DNA of 53,186 nucleotides from Nemertoderma westbladi (Eukaryota > Xenacoelomorpha > Nemertodermatida > Nemertodermatidae). The notes beneath the pieces are model-generated. The model saw only the letters and a program-made list of their open reading frames with translations. It was not told where the DNA came from and searched no databases. A program made the translations under genes and the position numbers. The stretch's first letter is position 1, and each line of letters begins with the position of its first letter. Shown here one piece after another: positions 40,061 through 50,770 of the stretch. The stretch covers positions 1 to 53,186 of the forward strand of contig JAUCBJ010008711.1 of NCBI GenBank assembly GCA_032718475.1, read 5' to 3'.

Positions 40061-40664
40061 TTAACCCTATTCAACCTGGGCTAATCTATCCGAGATTCAA
40101 CCTGGGTGTTTGCGTTTTCTGCCAACAATTTGGAATACATTTTGAATGAGGTAGAAATGTTCAAAATTAGTTGCGTTTTCGCATGGACACAGACACATAT
40201 ATGGAGCATATAGTGGATTTTAAATTAATGTAAAATATTATGGCTAACTATCCAATATTTAAATAATTAATTATAGAGTGCACCATTCGAAAAATATATC
40301 ATATAGTTTCAATGGAAAGAGTTGCATGCATCTTGCTATTTCGTGGGCTGAGAATAAAAACCATCTATATCCAGTTTCAGCCATCTGAGATATATGCCTA
40401 TTAAGTGAAGGCTACTCCAATTCCAAAACCATCTATATCCAGATGGATATAGACGATTTAAAAAATAATTTTTAAACCATCTATATCCATCCAGTTGTCT
40501 GCAAAGCATGCAGTCTACCAGTCTGTCAGGAACTGAAAGACATAAATACTGTAGGCCTACAATACATGCAGATTTTTCCACCACTGGTACAGTATTCATT
40601 CTTGCATTATTTAGATACAACTAGAAAACTGAATACTTTTTAAGTTTATCTGTATTCCATGTGG

Positions 40665-40879
40665 TGTAGAGAGCGCAGTTTCTCAACGTTTAATGTTTAC
40701 ATAAGTCAGTACAAGTAAAACATAGTAAGTAAGTAAAACATAATAAGACATGCAGAAAGCTGATACAGTGCACAGTGATAGGTGCATACTCTAGTACTGG
40801 TACGGTGCTACTCGCATAGGTCAGCTTGAGTTCAATTCCGGTTCGATGACCCCTAATATATATATATATGACCACTACA
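40665..40879 (-). repeat. gypsy 3' LTR
   Basis: Direct repeat of 43888-44088 with a few differences and small indels. The AT dinucleotide run near its inner end is longer here. Confidence 0.92.
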
Positions 40880-40903
40880 TGGCTCCCCCCAGAACCTGAA
40901 TTA

Positions 40904-43194
40904 CTAAAAATAGTCCGGCTGCCGGATGAAGTAGGCGGGCCGCCCACTTCGAGTTGCTATGGTAGTTTGCGGTGGTTCGGGTGAATTGCAGGGACTGGGG
41001 GGAGGGAGGTCCGGGGGTGTCACTGTAGGTGGTTGACCACGGCGCGGTGGGATGGCCACAATGACGGGTTCATCGATAGCGAGGTATCGATAGCAAGCTG
41101 TCGAATTCGGAGGGTTGGTTGGCGAGGCAACGAAGTCGCCAGGCACCGTGAGTGGATTGCCGTAGACCAACTCGGCCGACGAGCAGTGGAGGTCCTCTTT
41201 GGGGGTGGTCTGGTAGCCCAGAAGGGCCCATGGCAGTTCGTCAACCCAGTTTGGTCCAGTTAGTCGGGCTCTAAGGGAGGCCGTTTGCCTGCGGATGGTA
41301 GGCCGGACGGCCTTGAGTGGAGTTTGGTGCAGCAGAGTCTGTTGACGTCGGCCCACAACTCCGAGGTGAACTGACTGCCGCGGTCGGAGGATAGTTCAAC
41401 CGGTACGCCGAACTGGGCGATCCAGTGGGCGACGAGAGCGCGGATGCAGCTCTCGGTTGTGGAGTCGGCGAGCGGGATACTGTTGGGCGGCCGACATGGC
41501 CTTATAGTCGACCCCGAGTTGGGTCGACAGATGGCCGATGAAGCTGCAAGAGAGGGTGCGTCTGCGACCTGGTTGTCCTTTCCATCTACGTGGCGTACAT
41601 TCGTGGTGAATTTCGAGATGTACACCAGGTGGCGCTGTTGACGGGGGACCAGGGGTCAGTGACCTTTGAGAAGGCCTGAGTTAGGGGTTTATGGTCCGTG
41701 TAGGCCACAAACGTTCGGCCTTTGAGAAAATAATGGAAGTGGCAGACTGCGAGGTATAAGCCGAGGAGTTTGCGGTCGTAGGCGCTGTACTTCCATTCGG
41801 GAGGGCGAAGTTGTCAGCTGAAGAATGCGAGCGGCCGCCACTTGGTTTTGGATCGCCCAGATGGTCCATCGGTCCACCCGATGGCGCGGTACTGTTCTAG
41901 TACCGCGCCGACAGCTGAGTCTGATGCGTCAGTGGTAATGGAGGTTGGCGCATCGTGGCGAGGGTGGACGAGCATGGTGGCGTTTGCGAGGGTCCGTTTG
42001 GAGGACTCGAAGGACGCGGCTATTTCGGGAGTCCAGTCGACGTCCTTAGCCTTGGTGGCGACAGCGGCGTAAAGTGGCTGCAGTGTGGCAGCAGCTGTGG
42101 GTATAAATCAGTGGTAAAACGTTACCTCACCGATAAACTCCCGCAACCCTTTGGTGGTGGTTGGATGTGGGAAGGAGCGGACACAGATGGGCAAGGTGTT
42201 CCTCGGGGTGAGGCACTCGCGATGAGGATATCGTCGAGGTACACGTAGAGGAAGTCCAGCCCGGAGCACACAGAGTCCATCAGGCATTGGAAGGCCTGGG
42301 TGGCGTTCTTGAAGCCGAACGGCATACAAACGAATTCGAAGAGGCCGAACGGAGTGACAACGGCGGTCTTGGGAACGTCTCCGGGCGCCATGGGGATCTG
42401 GTGGTAGCCCTGCACCAGATCGACCTTGGAGAATATCGTGGCCCCTGCGAGTCGCGCCGCGAAGTCCTGGATTTGCGGGATGGGGTACCGATCAGGGGTC
42501 GTAGCATCATTGAGGAGACGGTAGTCGCCGCAGGGCCACCAACTGCCGTTTGGTTTGGGCGCCATGTGGAGGGGAGACGACCAGGGGCTATTCGAACGGC
42601 GAATAATCCCCATCACCTCCATCTTGCGGAACTCTTCACGCGCGATCTCGAGTTTATCGAGAGGATGTCGACTTGCGCAGGCATGAACGGGAGGACCAGT
42701 AGTCGGAATGTAATGCTCCAAGCTGTGGTCGACGCGAGGTGAGGATGGGTTCCCGGCATGGTGGAGGAGGAGCAACGGAGGAGGATCGGCTGGAAAGTTT
42801 CCATGTCGATGAGTTGCTGCCCCTTAACGTCAACCATCAGGGCGTGGTCGCAGAGGAAATCAGCCCCAAGCAACGGTTGGGGGACGTCTGCAATCACGAA
42901 GTCCCAGTGGGTCCTCCGGTCGTTGAACCGCAGAGGGATAGAGCGTGTCCTGTAGGAACGAATCGATGATCCGTTGACGGCACGGAGCGGCGGCCCAATA
43001 CGTCCGGAATGGGTGTCGAATCCGCCGGCGGGGAACACACTCACCTGGGCGCCGGTGTCCACGAGGAAGTGGCTCCCGGAGTTCCGGTCCCAGAGGTAGA
43101 GGTGGTTATCCCGCTGTTTGTATCGACCAGTCGACGCCGCGGCTACCGTCGGCTGGTCATGGCATTTCCCGGGAAGGAACACGACGCCTTGCAC
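40904..43194 (-). pseudogene. gypsy pol, frameshifted and deleted
   Basis: In order on the minus strand: protease with FLVDTGAQVSVFPA (about 43060); reverse transcriptase with WPCGDYRLLNDATTPDRYPI, FSKVDLVQGYHQIPM and YVYLDDILIAS (42560-42230); RNase H (about 42100-41640) across several frames; then a jump from a SxLGVDYKAM-like linker straight into the integrase core with SSDRGSQFTSELW (about 41390); and a C-terminal part to 40904. The integrase zinc finger and first catalytic aspartate are absent, a loss of several hundred bases. Multiple frame changes also block expression. Confidence 0.85.
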
Positions 43195-43823
43195 TGCTTG
43201 GCAGCGCTACCGAACCGAGCGTGGTAGTAACACACGCTTTTGGTGTCAGTGCCAGAGGAGTTTGTGGAGGAGTCCCTGGGGCGACGCAAGTTTGTCATCC
43301 CCCTGTTCACGCAGGCCAGTTGGGATTGTCCCTGGCGTTTGGCCAACCAAAGAACGTCGGCGGTCGCAGCCAGGGCACGGGAGTCCTCGAAAGATTCGTT
43401 CGATATTTGTAGCCGAATGTCCTCGGGGAGCTGTTCGAGGAAGAGTTGCTCGAACAGCAAACACGGCGTGTGCCCGGTGAGGAGCCCCAGCATCTCGTCC
43501 ATGAGTTCGGACGGCTTGCGGTCACCCAGCCCACGCATATGGAGGAGTCTCGCAGCGCGCTCCAGCCGACTCAGGGCGAATGTCCCGAGGAGCCTCGCCT
43601 TAAGTCCCTTGTACTTCCCATCGGTAGGCGGAGCGGTGAGTGTATCGAGGAGGCGAGTGGCGGTCGGCTGGTCGAGAGAGGCGACGACGTGGTAGTACTT
43701 TGCTGAGTCATCGACAATCCTCCGGAGGTGGAACTGGGCCTCCACCTGCACGAACCAGATGGATGGGTTTTCCGCCCAGAATGGGGGCAATTTGATGGCG
43801 ACCGCGTTGAGGTCGTTAGCCAC
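43143..43823 (-). CDS. gag: gypsy Gag
   Basis: The ATG at 43823 opens about 226 codons beginning MANDLNAVAIKLPPFWAENP. The PxFW...WFxQVEAQF block is typical of gypsy Gag in invertebrates. The conserved helix region with LLHMRGLGDRKPSELMDEML follows, then a basic tail and a CYYHARFG segment resembling a reduced zinc knuckle. Gag packs the element RNA into particles. The frame is intact up to a frame change near 43150-43190 before protease. Confidence 0.85.
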   Translation of the reverse strand: MANDLNAVAIKLPPFWAENPSIWFVQVEAQFHLRRIVDDSAKYYHVVASLDQPTATRLLDTLTAPPTDGKYKGLKARLLGTFALSRLERAARLLHMRGLGDRKPSELMDEMLGLLTGHTPCLLFEQLFLEQLPEDIRLQISNESFEDSRALAATADVLWLAKRQGQSQLACVNRGMTNLRRPRDSSTNSSGTDTKSVCYYHARFGSAAKQCKASCSFPGNAMTSRR

Positions 43824-43887
43824 CGGTAGCTACAGAGCTACGCCTGTACGGTACGCGAAATCCGTTCGCGCAAGTCTGGGTCACCAA

Positions 43888-44088
43888 TGTAGAGAGCGCA
43901 GTCTCTCAATGTTTAATGTTTACATAAGTCAGTACAGCAGTAAGTAAAACATAATAAGACATGCAGAAAGCTGATACAGTGCACAGTGATAGGTGCATAC
44001 TCTAGTACTGGTACGGTGGTACTCACATAGGTCAGATTGAGTTCAATTCCGGTTCGATGACCCCTAATATATATATATGACCACTACA
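43888..44088 (-). repeat. gypsy 5' LTR
   Basis: Starts and ends TGTAG/CTACA. The primer-binding site occupies about 43870-43887 on the minus strand. Confidence 0.92.
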
Positions 44089-44092
44089 GTGG

Positions 44093-45177
44093 ACATTATT
44101 TAGGCTGACTATTGATTAAACTAATGAAGGGCACATCTGGTACCGGTACCGATTGTAGTTGCAGTTGAGTCTAAAAGTAGAAACTGAAATTTTATTTTCG
44201 TTTAGTATACCGGTACCTGGCAGTCTAATGGATTCCAATTTTAAAAACCGTCTATATCCATTACTGGATTTCGTGTTTGGATATAGATGGTTTTTAAATT
44301 CAGTACTATGTTCGAAGATTTTTGCATTTTGTTGGTGGCAAATATAATACTTTCTAAAAACCCAATGTACTGTTTTTGTCTGTCCAGTAGAGTAGATATG
44401 TGAAGCATTTAGCTATCTGTTCTTAACTTAAACTCAATTTTTTTAGGATTTGGATATAGACGGTTTTTACTCTCAACCCAGGATGCCTATCTTTACTAAA
44501 TTACTCGCTCAAACCTTGAGTAAGATGTGGGTTTAGTATATCATATTATAGTCTTGTAAAATACAGATGGCTGTGGGCTATTCTGTACACTACTACAAAG
44601 ATTAGTAAATAATTGGAATACAGTGGTCAGACAAAATTAGCTTGTCTGTAACAGCAACCTGGGAAGCCAAGCCAATTTGCTATTTTGCTGGAGGCAGTTT
44701 CAGACTCCTGCTGACTTAATTCAATACATCCTTAGATGAAAACTTGTCTGCAGATCTCAACCCATTTTTCTATCCAGCTGTGTGTTTTAGGTATCCCAAT
44801 TCCAGCATGAGGTAAACAAACACAATGCCTTATCTACTACCTTCACTTGTAATTTAATTCAATTCAATAATATCTGTCTGGCAGGTAAAACTGGTTGAAT
44901 AATTTGGAAATTGATTGGATGCCAAGGCTAAGGCATTGTACAACCAGAATCACATTAATTAAGAAGTTAGGAATATTGTGAAAGCACCAAGAATTATTTT
45001 TGTAAATTTGGATAAAATTCTCGACTTCCCTTTGACAAAATCTCATTTGCAAAAAAAAAATATGGAACAAAAAAATAAATGACACTACGAGATTCATCAG
45101 TAAATTTTAGGAAAAGTAAATAAATTTAAAATGCATAGCCCTTAAATATATTTTCAAATTCACAGCATTTTAAAATG
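44093..45177. other. Right flank of the second piggyBac-type element
   Basis: AT-rich, no gene. Two GGATATAGAYGGTTTTT boxes (about 44276 and 44452) mirror the boxes on the left side. Confidence 0.55.
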
Positions 45178-45216
45178 TTGGCGGAAAACACCAACACCCA
45201 GGTTGGATAAGGTTAA

Positions 45217-46103
45217 ACCGTTTAACTACTACTCTGAATACTAGCCAACTGAACCATAATTAACACTATGAGTAACAGTTATATAGATATTGCATGGAAG
45301 ATTACACATATTACCTACAGTATCGACCTACCAATAGCTAATTGAAGGTGTACCACCCCTCTATTGGTTGGTTTACTTCCCATGTGCTGGTTTCCTGCGC
45401 TTGGTATATCTCTCCAGCTGGCAGTGTATATTGTCTTATTCCCTCTGGTATGCAATATTGCGTTGGACAATATTGCATATCTAATCGTAATTTGTAAATC
45501 ACATTTCCTCATTTTCTCGCTGGGTGGTGCAGTGGATTGGATTCGCTAACACTTCCCCCATGTTTCTTCCCACTGAGAAGATAGCATCAACCGCAAAGTG
45601 TGCTCCATTCCACTGGAATCCAATCTAATATTGGATGTGGAGTGATATATACCTCCCCTTGGACCAGTTTTTCAGACTGTCCCCTCTGGGTCTGATCTCA
45701 CTACCCATCTGCGAGCTGGTAAATCTGCGAGCTAATCTGCAAAGCTGTACTAAGGCATCTGGTGTCTCTATTTAGATGATCGCCTCCTCCTCACTCAATT
45801 TTGCTATGACATTATTATCCAATCTCCTCTCTTTCACCTCACTAGTTCCGTGGGACTCATCCTCCACTCAACTCGCTCCCAACATTTGAATTTCACGCTC
45901 TTCACCCTTCCTCCATCTTTCACACCTCATCATCGCACCCCTTCTTTACTCAACCCCGTTTTATTCTCACTCTCTATAGTCCTGTCGGGTCTCACGATAT
46001 CATATACGTATACTTTATATATAATAAGTGAGTTGTTCCATCGTTACTTCATCCTCCTGTTTCAGTCAATTAGTCTCCCGTCCCAGTAGCTAATTGGAAA
46101 ATG
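45217..46103. other. Non-coding stretch
   Basis: No gene supported. GCTGGGTGGTGCAGTGG near 45519 resembles a Pol III A box, but I found no convincing B box downstream, so no SINE is called. Confidence 0.45.
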
Positions 46104-46110
46104 TTATATC

Positions 46111-46283
46111 TGACTATAGTACGTACATTGTATTTATTATAGATCTATGTATTGCACTTTTCGATTGATTACATATGTATGGTATGCATTAATTTTATAC
46201 TCATATAAAAAGGTTTGAACCTTGAGTATCAGTTAGTATTAAACCTTGTGGTGCCTTCCAGGAATATCAATAGTCTGATATCA
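46111..46283. repeat. Terminal direct repeat, left copy
   Basis: Begins TGACTATAG and ends GATATCA, and matches 48335-48506 over its length with scattered changes. Homology extends a few bases outside (TTATATC before, AATC after). TG...CA ends suit an LTR, but no primer-binding site is obvious next to either copy. Confidence 0.65.
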
Positions 46284-48070
46284 ATCCCAAAGTTTCCCTC
46301 CCGTTTCTTCCAGAAACCACCCCATCTCCTTGCCCCTGTCGTCATCCTGTCTCGGGCGTTTCTTCTCCTCTTGTTTGATCTTTGGGCACTCATCTGCACC
46401 GATACAGCTTTGCCAATCCCCGTTGTTGGATCCTTGGGTGTGGTCATTAACATCTCACGGTTTCGCTTTGCTGGTGGTCCCACTGAGTGTCCCTCCTGCT
46501 TTCCTCTGGTAACGTCCCACATGATGATCTTCATGGCACGTGGTATATGTTCTGCCAGAAAGCTCCTAAACTCCATTCCATTTTTCCGGCAACCACCTAC
46601 CTGTAGAGGTACCATGGGTGTTAATAACCCCTCCATGTGATGCCGCCATCGCCACCTCCTGGTAGGTGAATGGCAGTCTCCTCCTAGTGATCTCTTGATG
46701 GGCCTCTTGGTTAATGTTGTTAAAGAACCCCCACCGGAACTCCTGGGCCTTCATCCTCTGTCTGGTCATGACACTGACATCGGCCCAATCCTCGTAAATG
46801 CGAAACTTCTCCTCATCGTTCATCCAGAATTAGAATCAGAATTATTTTTTATTCTCAAAAATGCATGACTAGCATAACATTGTTTGCAACACCAAACAGA
46901 TTCTGCTGGGTACTAGGGATGGATGGGTGGGCCTCCACTATAGCAGTGTTAGTGTAGCTTTAGCCCACCCACGTATTAATGAGAAATGGTGGATGGTAGG
47001 ACAATATAAAGGCAGAACATAGGTGGTGGTTCTGAAATTTAAAATAATACAAACCAAACCAAGTGTGGTGGGATTGAGGCGTGGCCAGTGGCAGTAAATT
47101 TATTTTATTTTGGTGGGTGTTTTTATTTGATATCAATTAGAGATTTATTAATAAATGTTTAGTTAGGGGGATTAACTGATACAAAAATATTGAGCGAAAG
47201 GAATAATTTTTTAGAAGATTAGAAAAGAGTTTTTGGTAAATGTGGATTAAGACGAGACAATCAATTAGGATGGGAGGGTGGCAGATCAAAGGATCAGAAC
47301 CATCAATCCGTATCAATCCAGTTGCATTGATGCTCAAAGTGCCCCCTAAATATGCACTTACTACATCTATGGTTTAGTTTCGGCATGCGTCCCATCCTAT
47401 GGGTGGAGTCATGGCAGTACAGACATGTTGCATCCTTTTTGTAACAATACAGACAGTTCTTCTGCTGGTGGGTTAACCGCCCAAAGTAGTTGCAGCCGTC
47501 TATCACAGTCTTCCTCCCGAACTCGTCCTTGGCTCCACTTGGACCCATCTGGGTCTGTGGAGCCGCTGATACGTGAATATCTCCAACCTATCGTCTCTAC
47601 CCAACCCATGTCGATGTCCTCTTCTTCCCTCGGCATCGTCTCCCCAAACACCACCTGCGCTGTGGTGCTGTCCCCTCTTGCTCGCCTAGTCGGATCGCAT
47701 CTGCCAGGAAATTCGTCGCCGACTCTCCATGCTCCCAGGATCGCTTGCTGGGTGGATCCCAGAAGGCTCTTGCCCCACTGGTTGTCACCACTCTCCCGTC
47801 CACCCAGTCCGTGTTCGCCTGACCGATCCTCTCTATTGGTGGCAGTTCCAAACCTGGGATCGCGGTTGATTTACCATGTCCCTTCCCAGCCTGGTACTCG
47901 CCAATAACTCTCCTGCCTTCCGCCGCTCTCGGTCTCTTCCTCATGAAGTCGTCCTCGAACCCCCTGGGCATTGGCAATCTCTGCAATCCAGATGGTGACT
48001 GTATCGGCGATTCCTCCATCCACTCTATCTTGTCTTCTATCAGAAACGCGCCCAAGGTCTCCTCAGTCAC
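46229..48070 (-). pseudogene. Decayed zinc-knuckle gene between direct repeats, ORF3-like
   Basis: Minus-strand coding segments in changing frames: an N-terminal part from an ATG at 48070; an array of three degraded knuckles around CSKCIFRGHFEHQC (47330-47500; one has lost its second cysteine); an interruption at 46824-47302; a segment with IYEDWADVSVMTRQRMKAQ and FRWGFFNNIN; then a basic C-terminus with KRRRNARDR. Knuckles, then an acidic DEW-D block, then an arginine-rich FRWGF/HLGFW-like block, then a basic tail is the same order as in the BEL ORF3 at 12225-13739. I infer distant homology. No reverse transcriptase is present between the direct repeats. Confidence 0.5.
46824..47302. other. 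Insertion or intron-like gap in the zinc-knuckle pseudogene
   Basis: About 480 bp without coding character separates two parts of the gene. No terminal inverted repeats are evident. It could be an intron or an old insertion. Confidence 0.4.
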
Positions 48071-48334
48071 ATCTTGGTGTTATTGCTCCTATCTAACACA
48101 GTCCTGTTTTCATTTACATGACCTCGTCTTTTCTTGATATCGTGGTCACTGCCATCTTTAGTTAAGGCTTTAGTTGGCTTAGTCTTTAATCCTATTCTTT
48201 CAGCCAACCAACTTTCCGTTAGCGTGAATGCTGCCTCACTATTGACTATCGACTGTTGTTATCGATAGTCCATTTTCCCATATCATTCTTACTGGTACTA
48301 CTCCAAGCAGTACTGTTTCTTTCCTCTTTATATC

Positions 48335-48506
48335 TGACTATAGTACGTTCATTGTATTTATTAGATCTACGTATTGCACTTTTCGATTGATTATATATGT
48401 ATGGTATGCATTTACTTTTTATTTATATTAAAGGTGTGAACCTTGAGTATTATTTAGTTTTAATACTCGCAGTGCCTTCCAGGCATATCTATACAGTTCG
48501 ATATCA
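48335..48506. repeat. Terminal direct repeat, right copy
   Basis: Partner of 46111-46283, 2.2 kb away. For the minus-strand gene this would be the 5' repeat. Confidence 0.65.
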
Positions 48507-48929
48507 ATCTTAAGGCACTCCGCTTGTGTCAGTCTTTTTGTCAGTATTTAATTACTGTACATCCTCTGGAACTGCAGATATTCTTCCAGTTTGCTACCAT
48601 CAAACTTGAAAGGCTCTACTGGTGGTAACTCTATTCTAGTTTTTAATACTTAGATGAGTGTTGCCATTCCTATTGCCTGAAGTTCCCACGCATTCGGTGG
48701 TACGGATGTAGGTTCCTTACACACTGATGATGCTTTGCCTCCTCGGTTTGTCGACTTTCCTTGAGTAGGATATATCATTGGGGGCAATGGTCCCCTCCAT
48801 ATCTCGGTGTAGCATGATTTATTTGGATCTGAGGGGGTTGCAATTTTTATCTTTATGGTTGCATTTATTGTGGATACAGTGTACTGCATATCATGTAATG
48901 GATTACATTAGCAATGCGGAGGTCCGGCC
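48507..48929. other. Stretch with an unassigned minus-strand open frame
   Basis: A 79-codon frame (48889-48650, minus) contains KSCYTEIWRGPLPPMIYPTQ. It looks more coding than random but has no recognised family and no clear link to the neighbouring repeat. Confidence 0.35.
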
Positions 48930-49166
48930 ACTAGAGGCCAGTGGAATTACCGGACACAATCGGCCTCACAGGCGTCAGTTAACTCCTGACTGGCTGCCTG
49001 TCTCACCCCCTACTGGAGAGAGAGCAGCCAACAATTCTTTGAGTCCCTTTCCTGATGACCTTTCTGGCCCAAACCCTGGGTCACCAGGGAGGCCAGATTG
49101 TGATGGGGAGAGGGATTCTGGAGTTGGAGGCTACTCTCATGTTCCACCCCGACCTGAACAAAGCCA

Positions 49167-49712
49167 TTGGTGAATCTGAGGCAAGTCACTAGACTAGCCT
49201 CAGTAAACACCCTAACACTCGGGTCCCCAATGCGACAAGGTGAGCTGACTGCCTTGGCACATAAGCTTTCTCTTAGTGCAGTGGGTGTTCAAGAGCACCG
49301 AATGCAGACTGGACAGACTGATGAGGTTCTGATTAAGGACATGGGGGCGGTTGGCGACTCGCCCTCACGTCAGCAGATAATAGTGGCAATGGTGGAATTG
49401 GTCTATTGATGAATCCAACTGCACATGCAGCATTGGACAAAATAGACCAAATCTCTAATCGCATCATCCGTTGCCACTTCCCAACTAGTGTTGCCCCTGT
49501 AGAGGAGGTGGAAAATTTCTACCACAATCTACAAGCAGCAACTGATGGAATGGATCAGCATGCATTCTTAACATTCCTGGGAGACTTTAATGCAAGTCTG
49601 CATCAATCACCTACATAGCCCTGGGTCTATAGCAATAGTGTTAACCGAAATTCTGTCCATCTTCAGGATTTTATCTCTGGAAATTGATTGTTTTCAGCTG
49701 GAACCCAGTGTA
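49167..49712 (+). pseudogene. LINE endonuclease, N-terminal part
   Basis: Frames here encode LSLSAVGVQEHRMQ (the glutamate-containing catalytic block) and FLGDFNASLHQS (the GDFN block) of an AP-type endonuclease, which nicks target DNA to prime reverse transcription. Stops at about 49407 and 49618 break the frame, and the domain is cut off near 49712 by an insertion. Confidence 0.75.
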
Positions 49713-50770
49713 AAAGCTTTTGCGGACATAACAAGTCATTTTTCCGCAATGCGCAGAATACTCTAAAATAGCCCCGATTTTATCCCCTACTCGACGGGAA
49801 GGGAATGGAGCTCAGTATGACGAAATCTGTCAGCTGATTTCTTGAGGACGTGGAACTTCTTTGTTCTTCTCAGCCAATCAGAGCGATTTTCCCCCTTATG
49901 TCTGACAGAGGCCTATGGAAACTCGCGCAATGCATTATGGTCTTTGTTTACTTTTCTGAGCATCAGAGCCAGCTCGGAATTTTCTGTTCTTCTGTGTGGA
50001 AGTTTCAGACTTTGGCCTAGAACATCAGATGGCTTTGATTATAAGAACGTAAATCTATTATGGTCGGGACATACCATACTGCCATATCAAACCACAATCC
50101 ACTGACTGTTCACCGCATTATTTTACTTCTGTTTATTGTCTGTTATTAATTGTTGTTATATTAATGGATATTGCTTTTATATTTGGAGAATACCGATAAA
50201 TAATCATAAAACCCCCAATCTTCTTGATTACTGAAGGTAAGAAGAACAGGTTTACCGGTAGCAACTGCAACTTACATAATATTGGTTTTGTGTGAATAAA
50301 ATGCTATTTCATAATCCCTATGTGTGTCAGTTGCAATCCTCCTTATATATGATCAAATTCAGTGACGGTCGGCAGATTAGTGTGAAGTAGTGTGAAGGTA
50401 ATAAAGCATCTCCTAAAGAATGCGCAATTTACGAAACTCTGTGGCCATCTAGTTGTGATTAGTATAAGTCATAACTCTGTTTTTATACTTAAAGCGCCAC
50501 GTCCTAAAGGAACTGTTAATATTTCCCCGAAAGTAAATATATTTGTCAGAGATTATATAGTAACGATCAATCGAATAATTCAGTAGGTCTACACTGCAAT
50601 AATTCGCAAAGCATCCGAATCCAGTCTCCCAAAACCGTGGGTGAAAGGTCGCGCACAGACTGGCTTCGGCTGATGTAACTTCAGTACATTAGGTAATTGT
50701 TAAATGCTAAAGTTGATTTATAAACAAGAGGACAACTAAAATTGGCAGGTTAAACTGCTAAAGGTCTAAA
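49713..50770. mobile_element. Unclassified ~1.06 kb insertion in the LINE endonuclease
   Basis: The coding sequence reads GGAACCCAG before and ACACCCAGTTC after, so ACCCAG or a slightly longer word was duplicated. The left end begins TGTAAAAGCTTTTGCGG and the right end (reverse complement) GTTCGCGCTTTTAGACC, only weakly alike. No transposase frame is seen. It could be a hAT-like non-autonomous element; that is a guess from the duplication length. Confidence 0.55.

Larger units (their letters stand above)
40665..44088 (-). mobile_element. Ty3/gypsy LTR retrotransposon, internally deleted
   Basis: Canonical structure on the minus strand: LTRs of 201 bp (43888-44088) and 215 bp (40665-40879), each TGTAG...CTACA; a GTGG duplication on both sides (40661-40664 and 44089-44092); a primer-binding site beginning TGGTGACCCAGA right after the 5' LTR; and a polypurine run GGGGGGAG before the 3' LTR. 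It is GC-rich against AT-rich surroundings. Gag, protease, reverse transcriptase and RNase H are recognisable. The integrase lacks its zinc finger and first catalytic aspartate, so the copy is not autonomous. Confidence 0.93.
40065..45212. mobile_element. Second piggyBac-type element, hosting a gypsy insertion
   Basis: TTAA at 40061-40064 and 45213-45216 flanks ends CCCTATTCAACCTGGG and, on the right, CCTTATCCAACCTGGG. A second block near both ends, CAACCTGGGTGTT plus GTTTTCYGCCAAC, is also inverted (40102-40132 and 45178-45206). Subterminal ACCATCTATATCCA boxes lie on the left (40360-40500) and in opposite orientation on the right (44244-44470). Without the gypsy insertion it is about 1.7 kb with no transposase frame, so it is non-autonomous. 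Its ends differ from those of the 0.48 kb MITE, so it is a separate family. Confidence 0.75.

Noticed and set aside
40665-40879. Pol III B-box-like GGTTCGATGACC in the gypsy LTR
   Set aside because: No matching A box at the right distance, so probably chance.
42287-43706. Several long plus-strand frames in the gypsy region
   Set aside because: Antisense shadows of GC-rich gag and pol, which have clear motifs on the minus strand.
45515-45760. SINE starting at an A-box-like GTGGTGCAGTGG
   Set aside because: No convincing B box, tail or second copy in the window.
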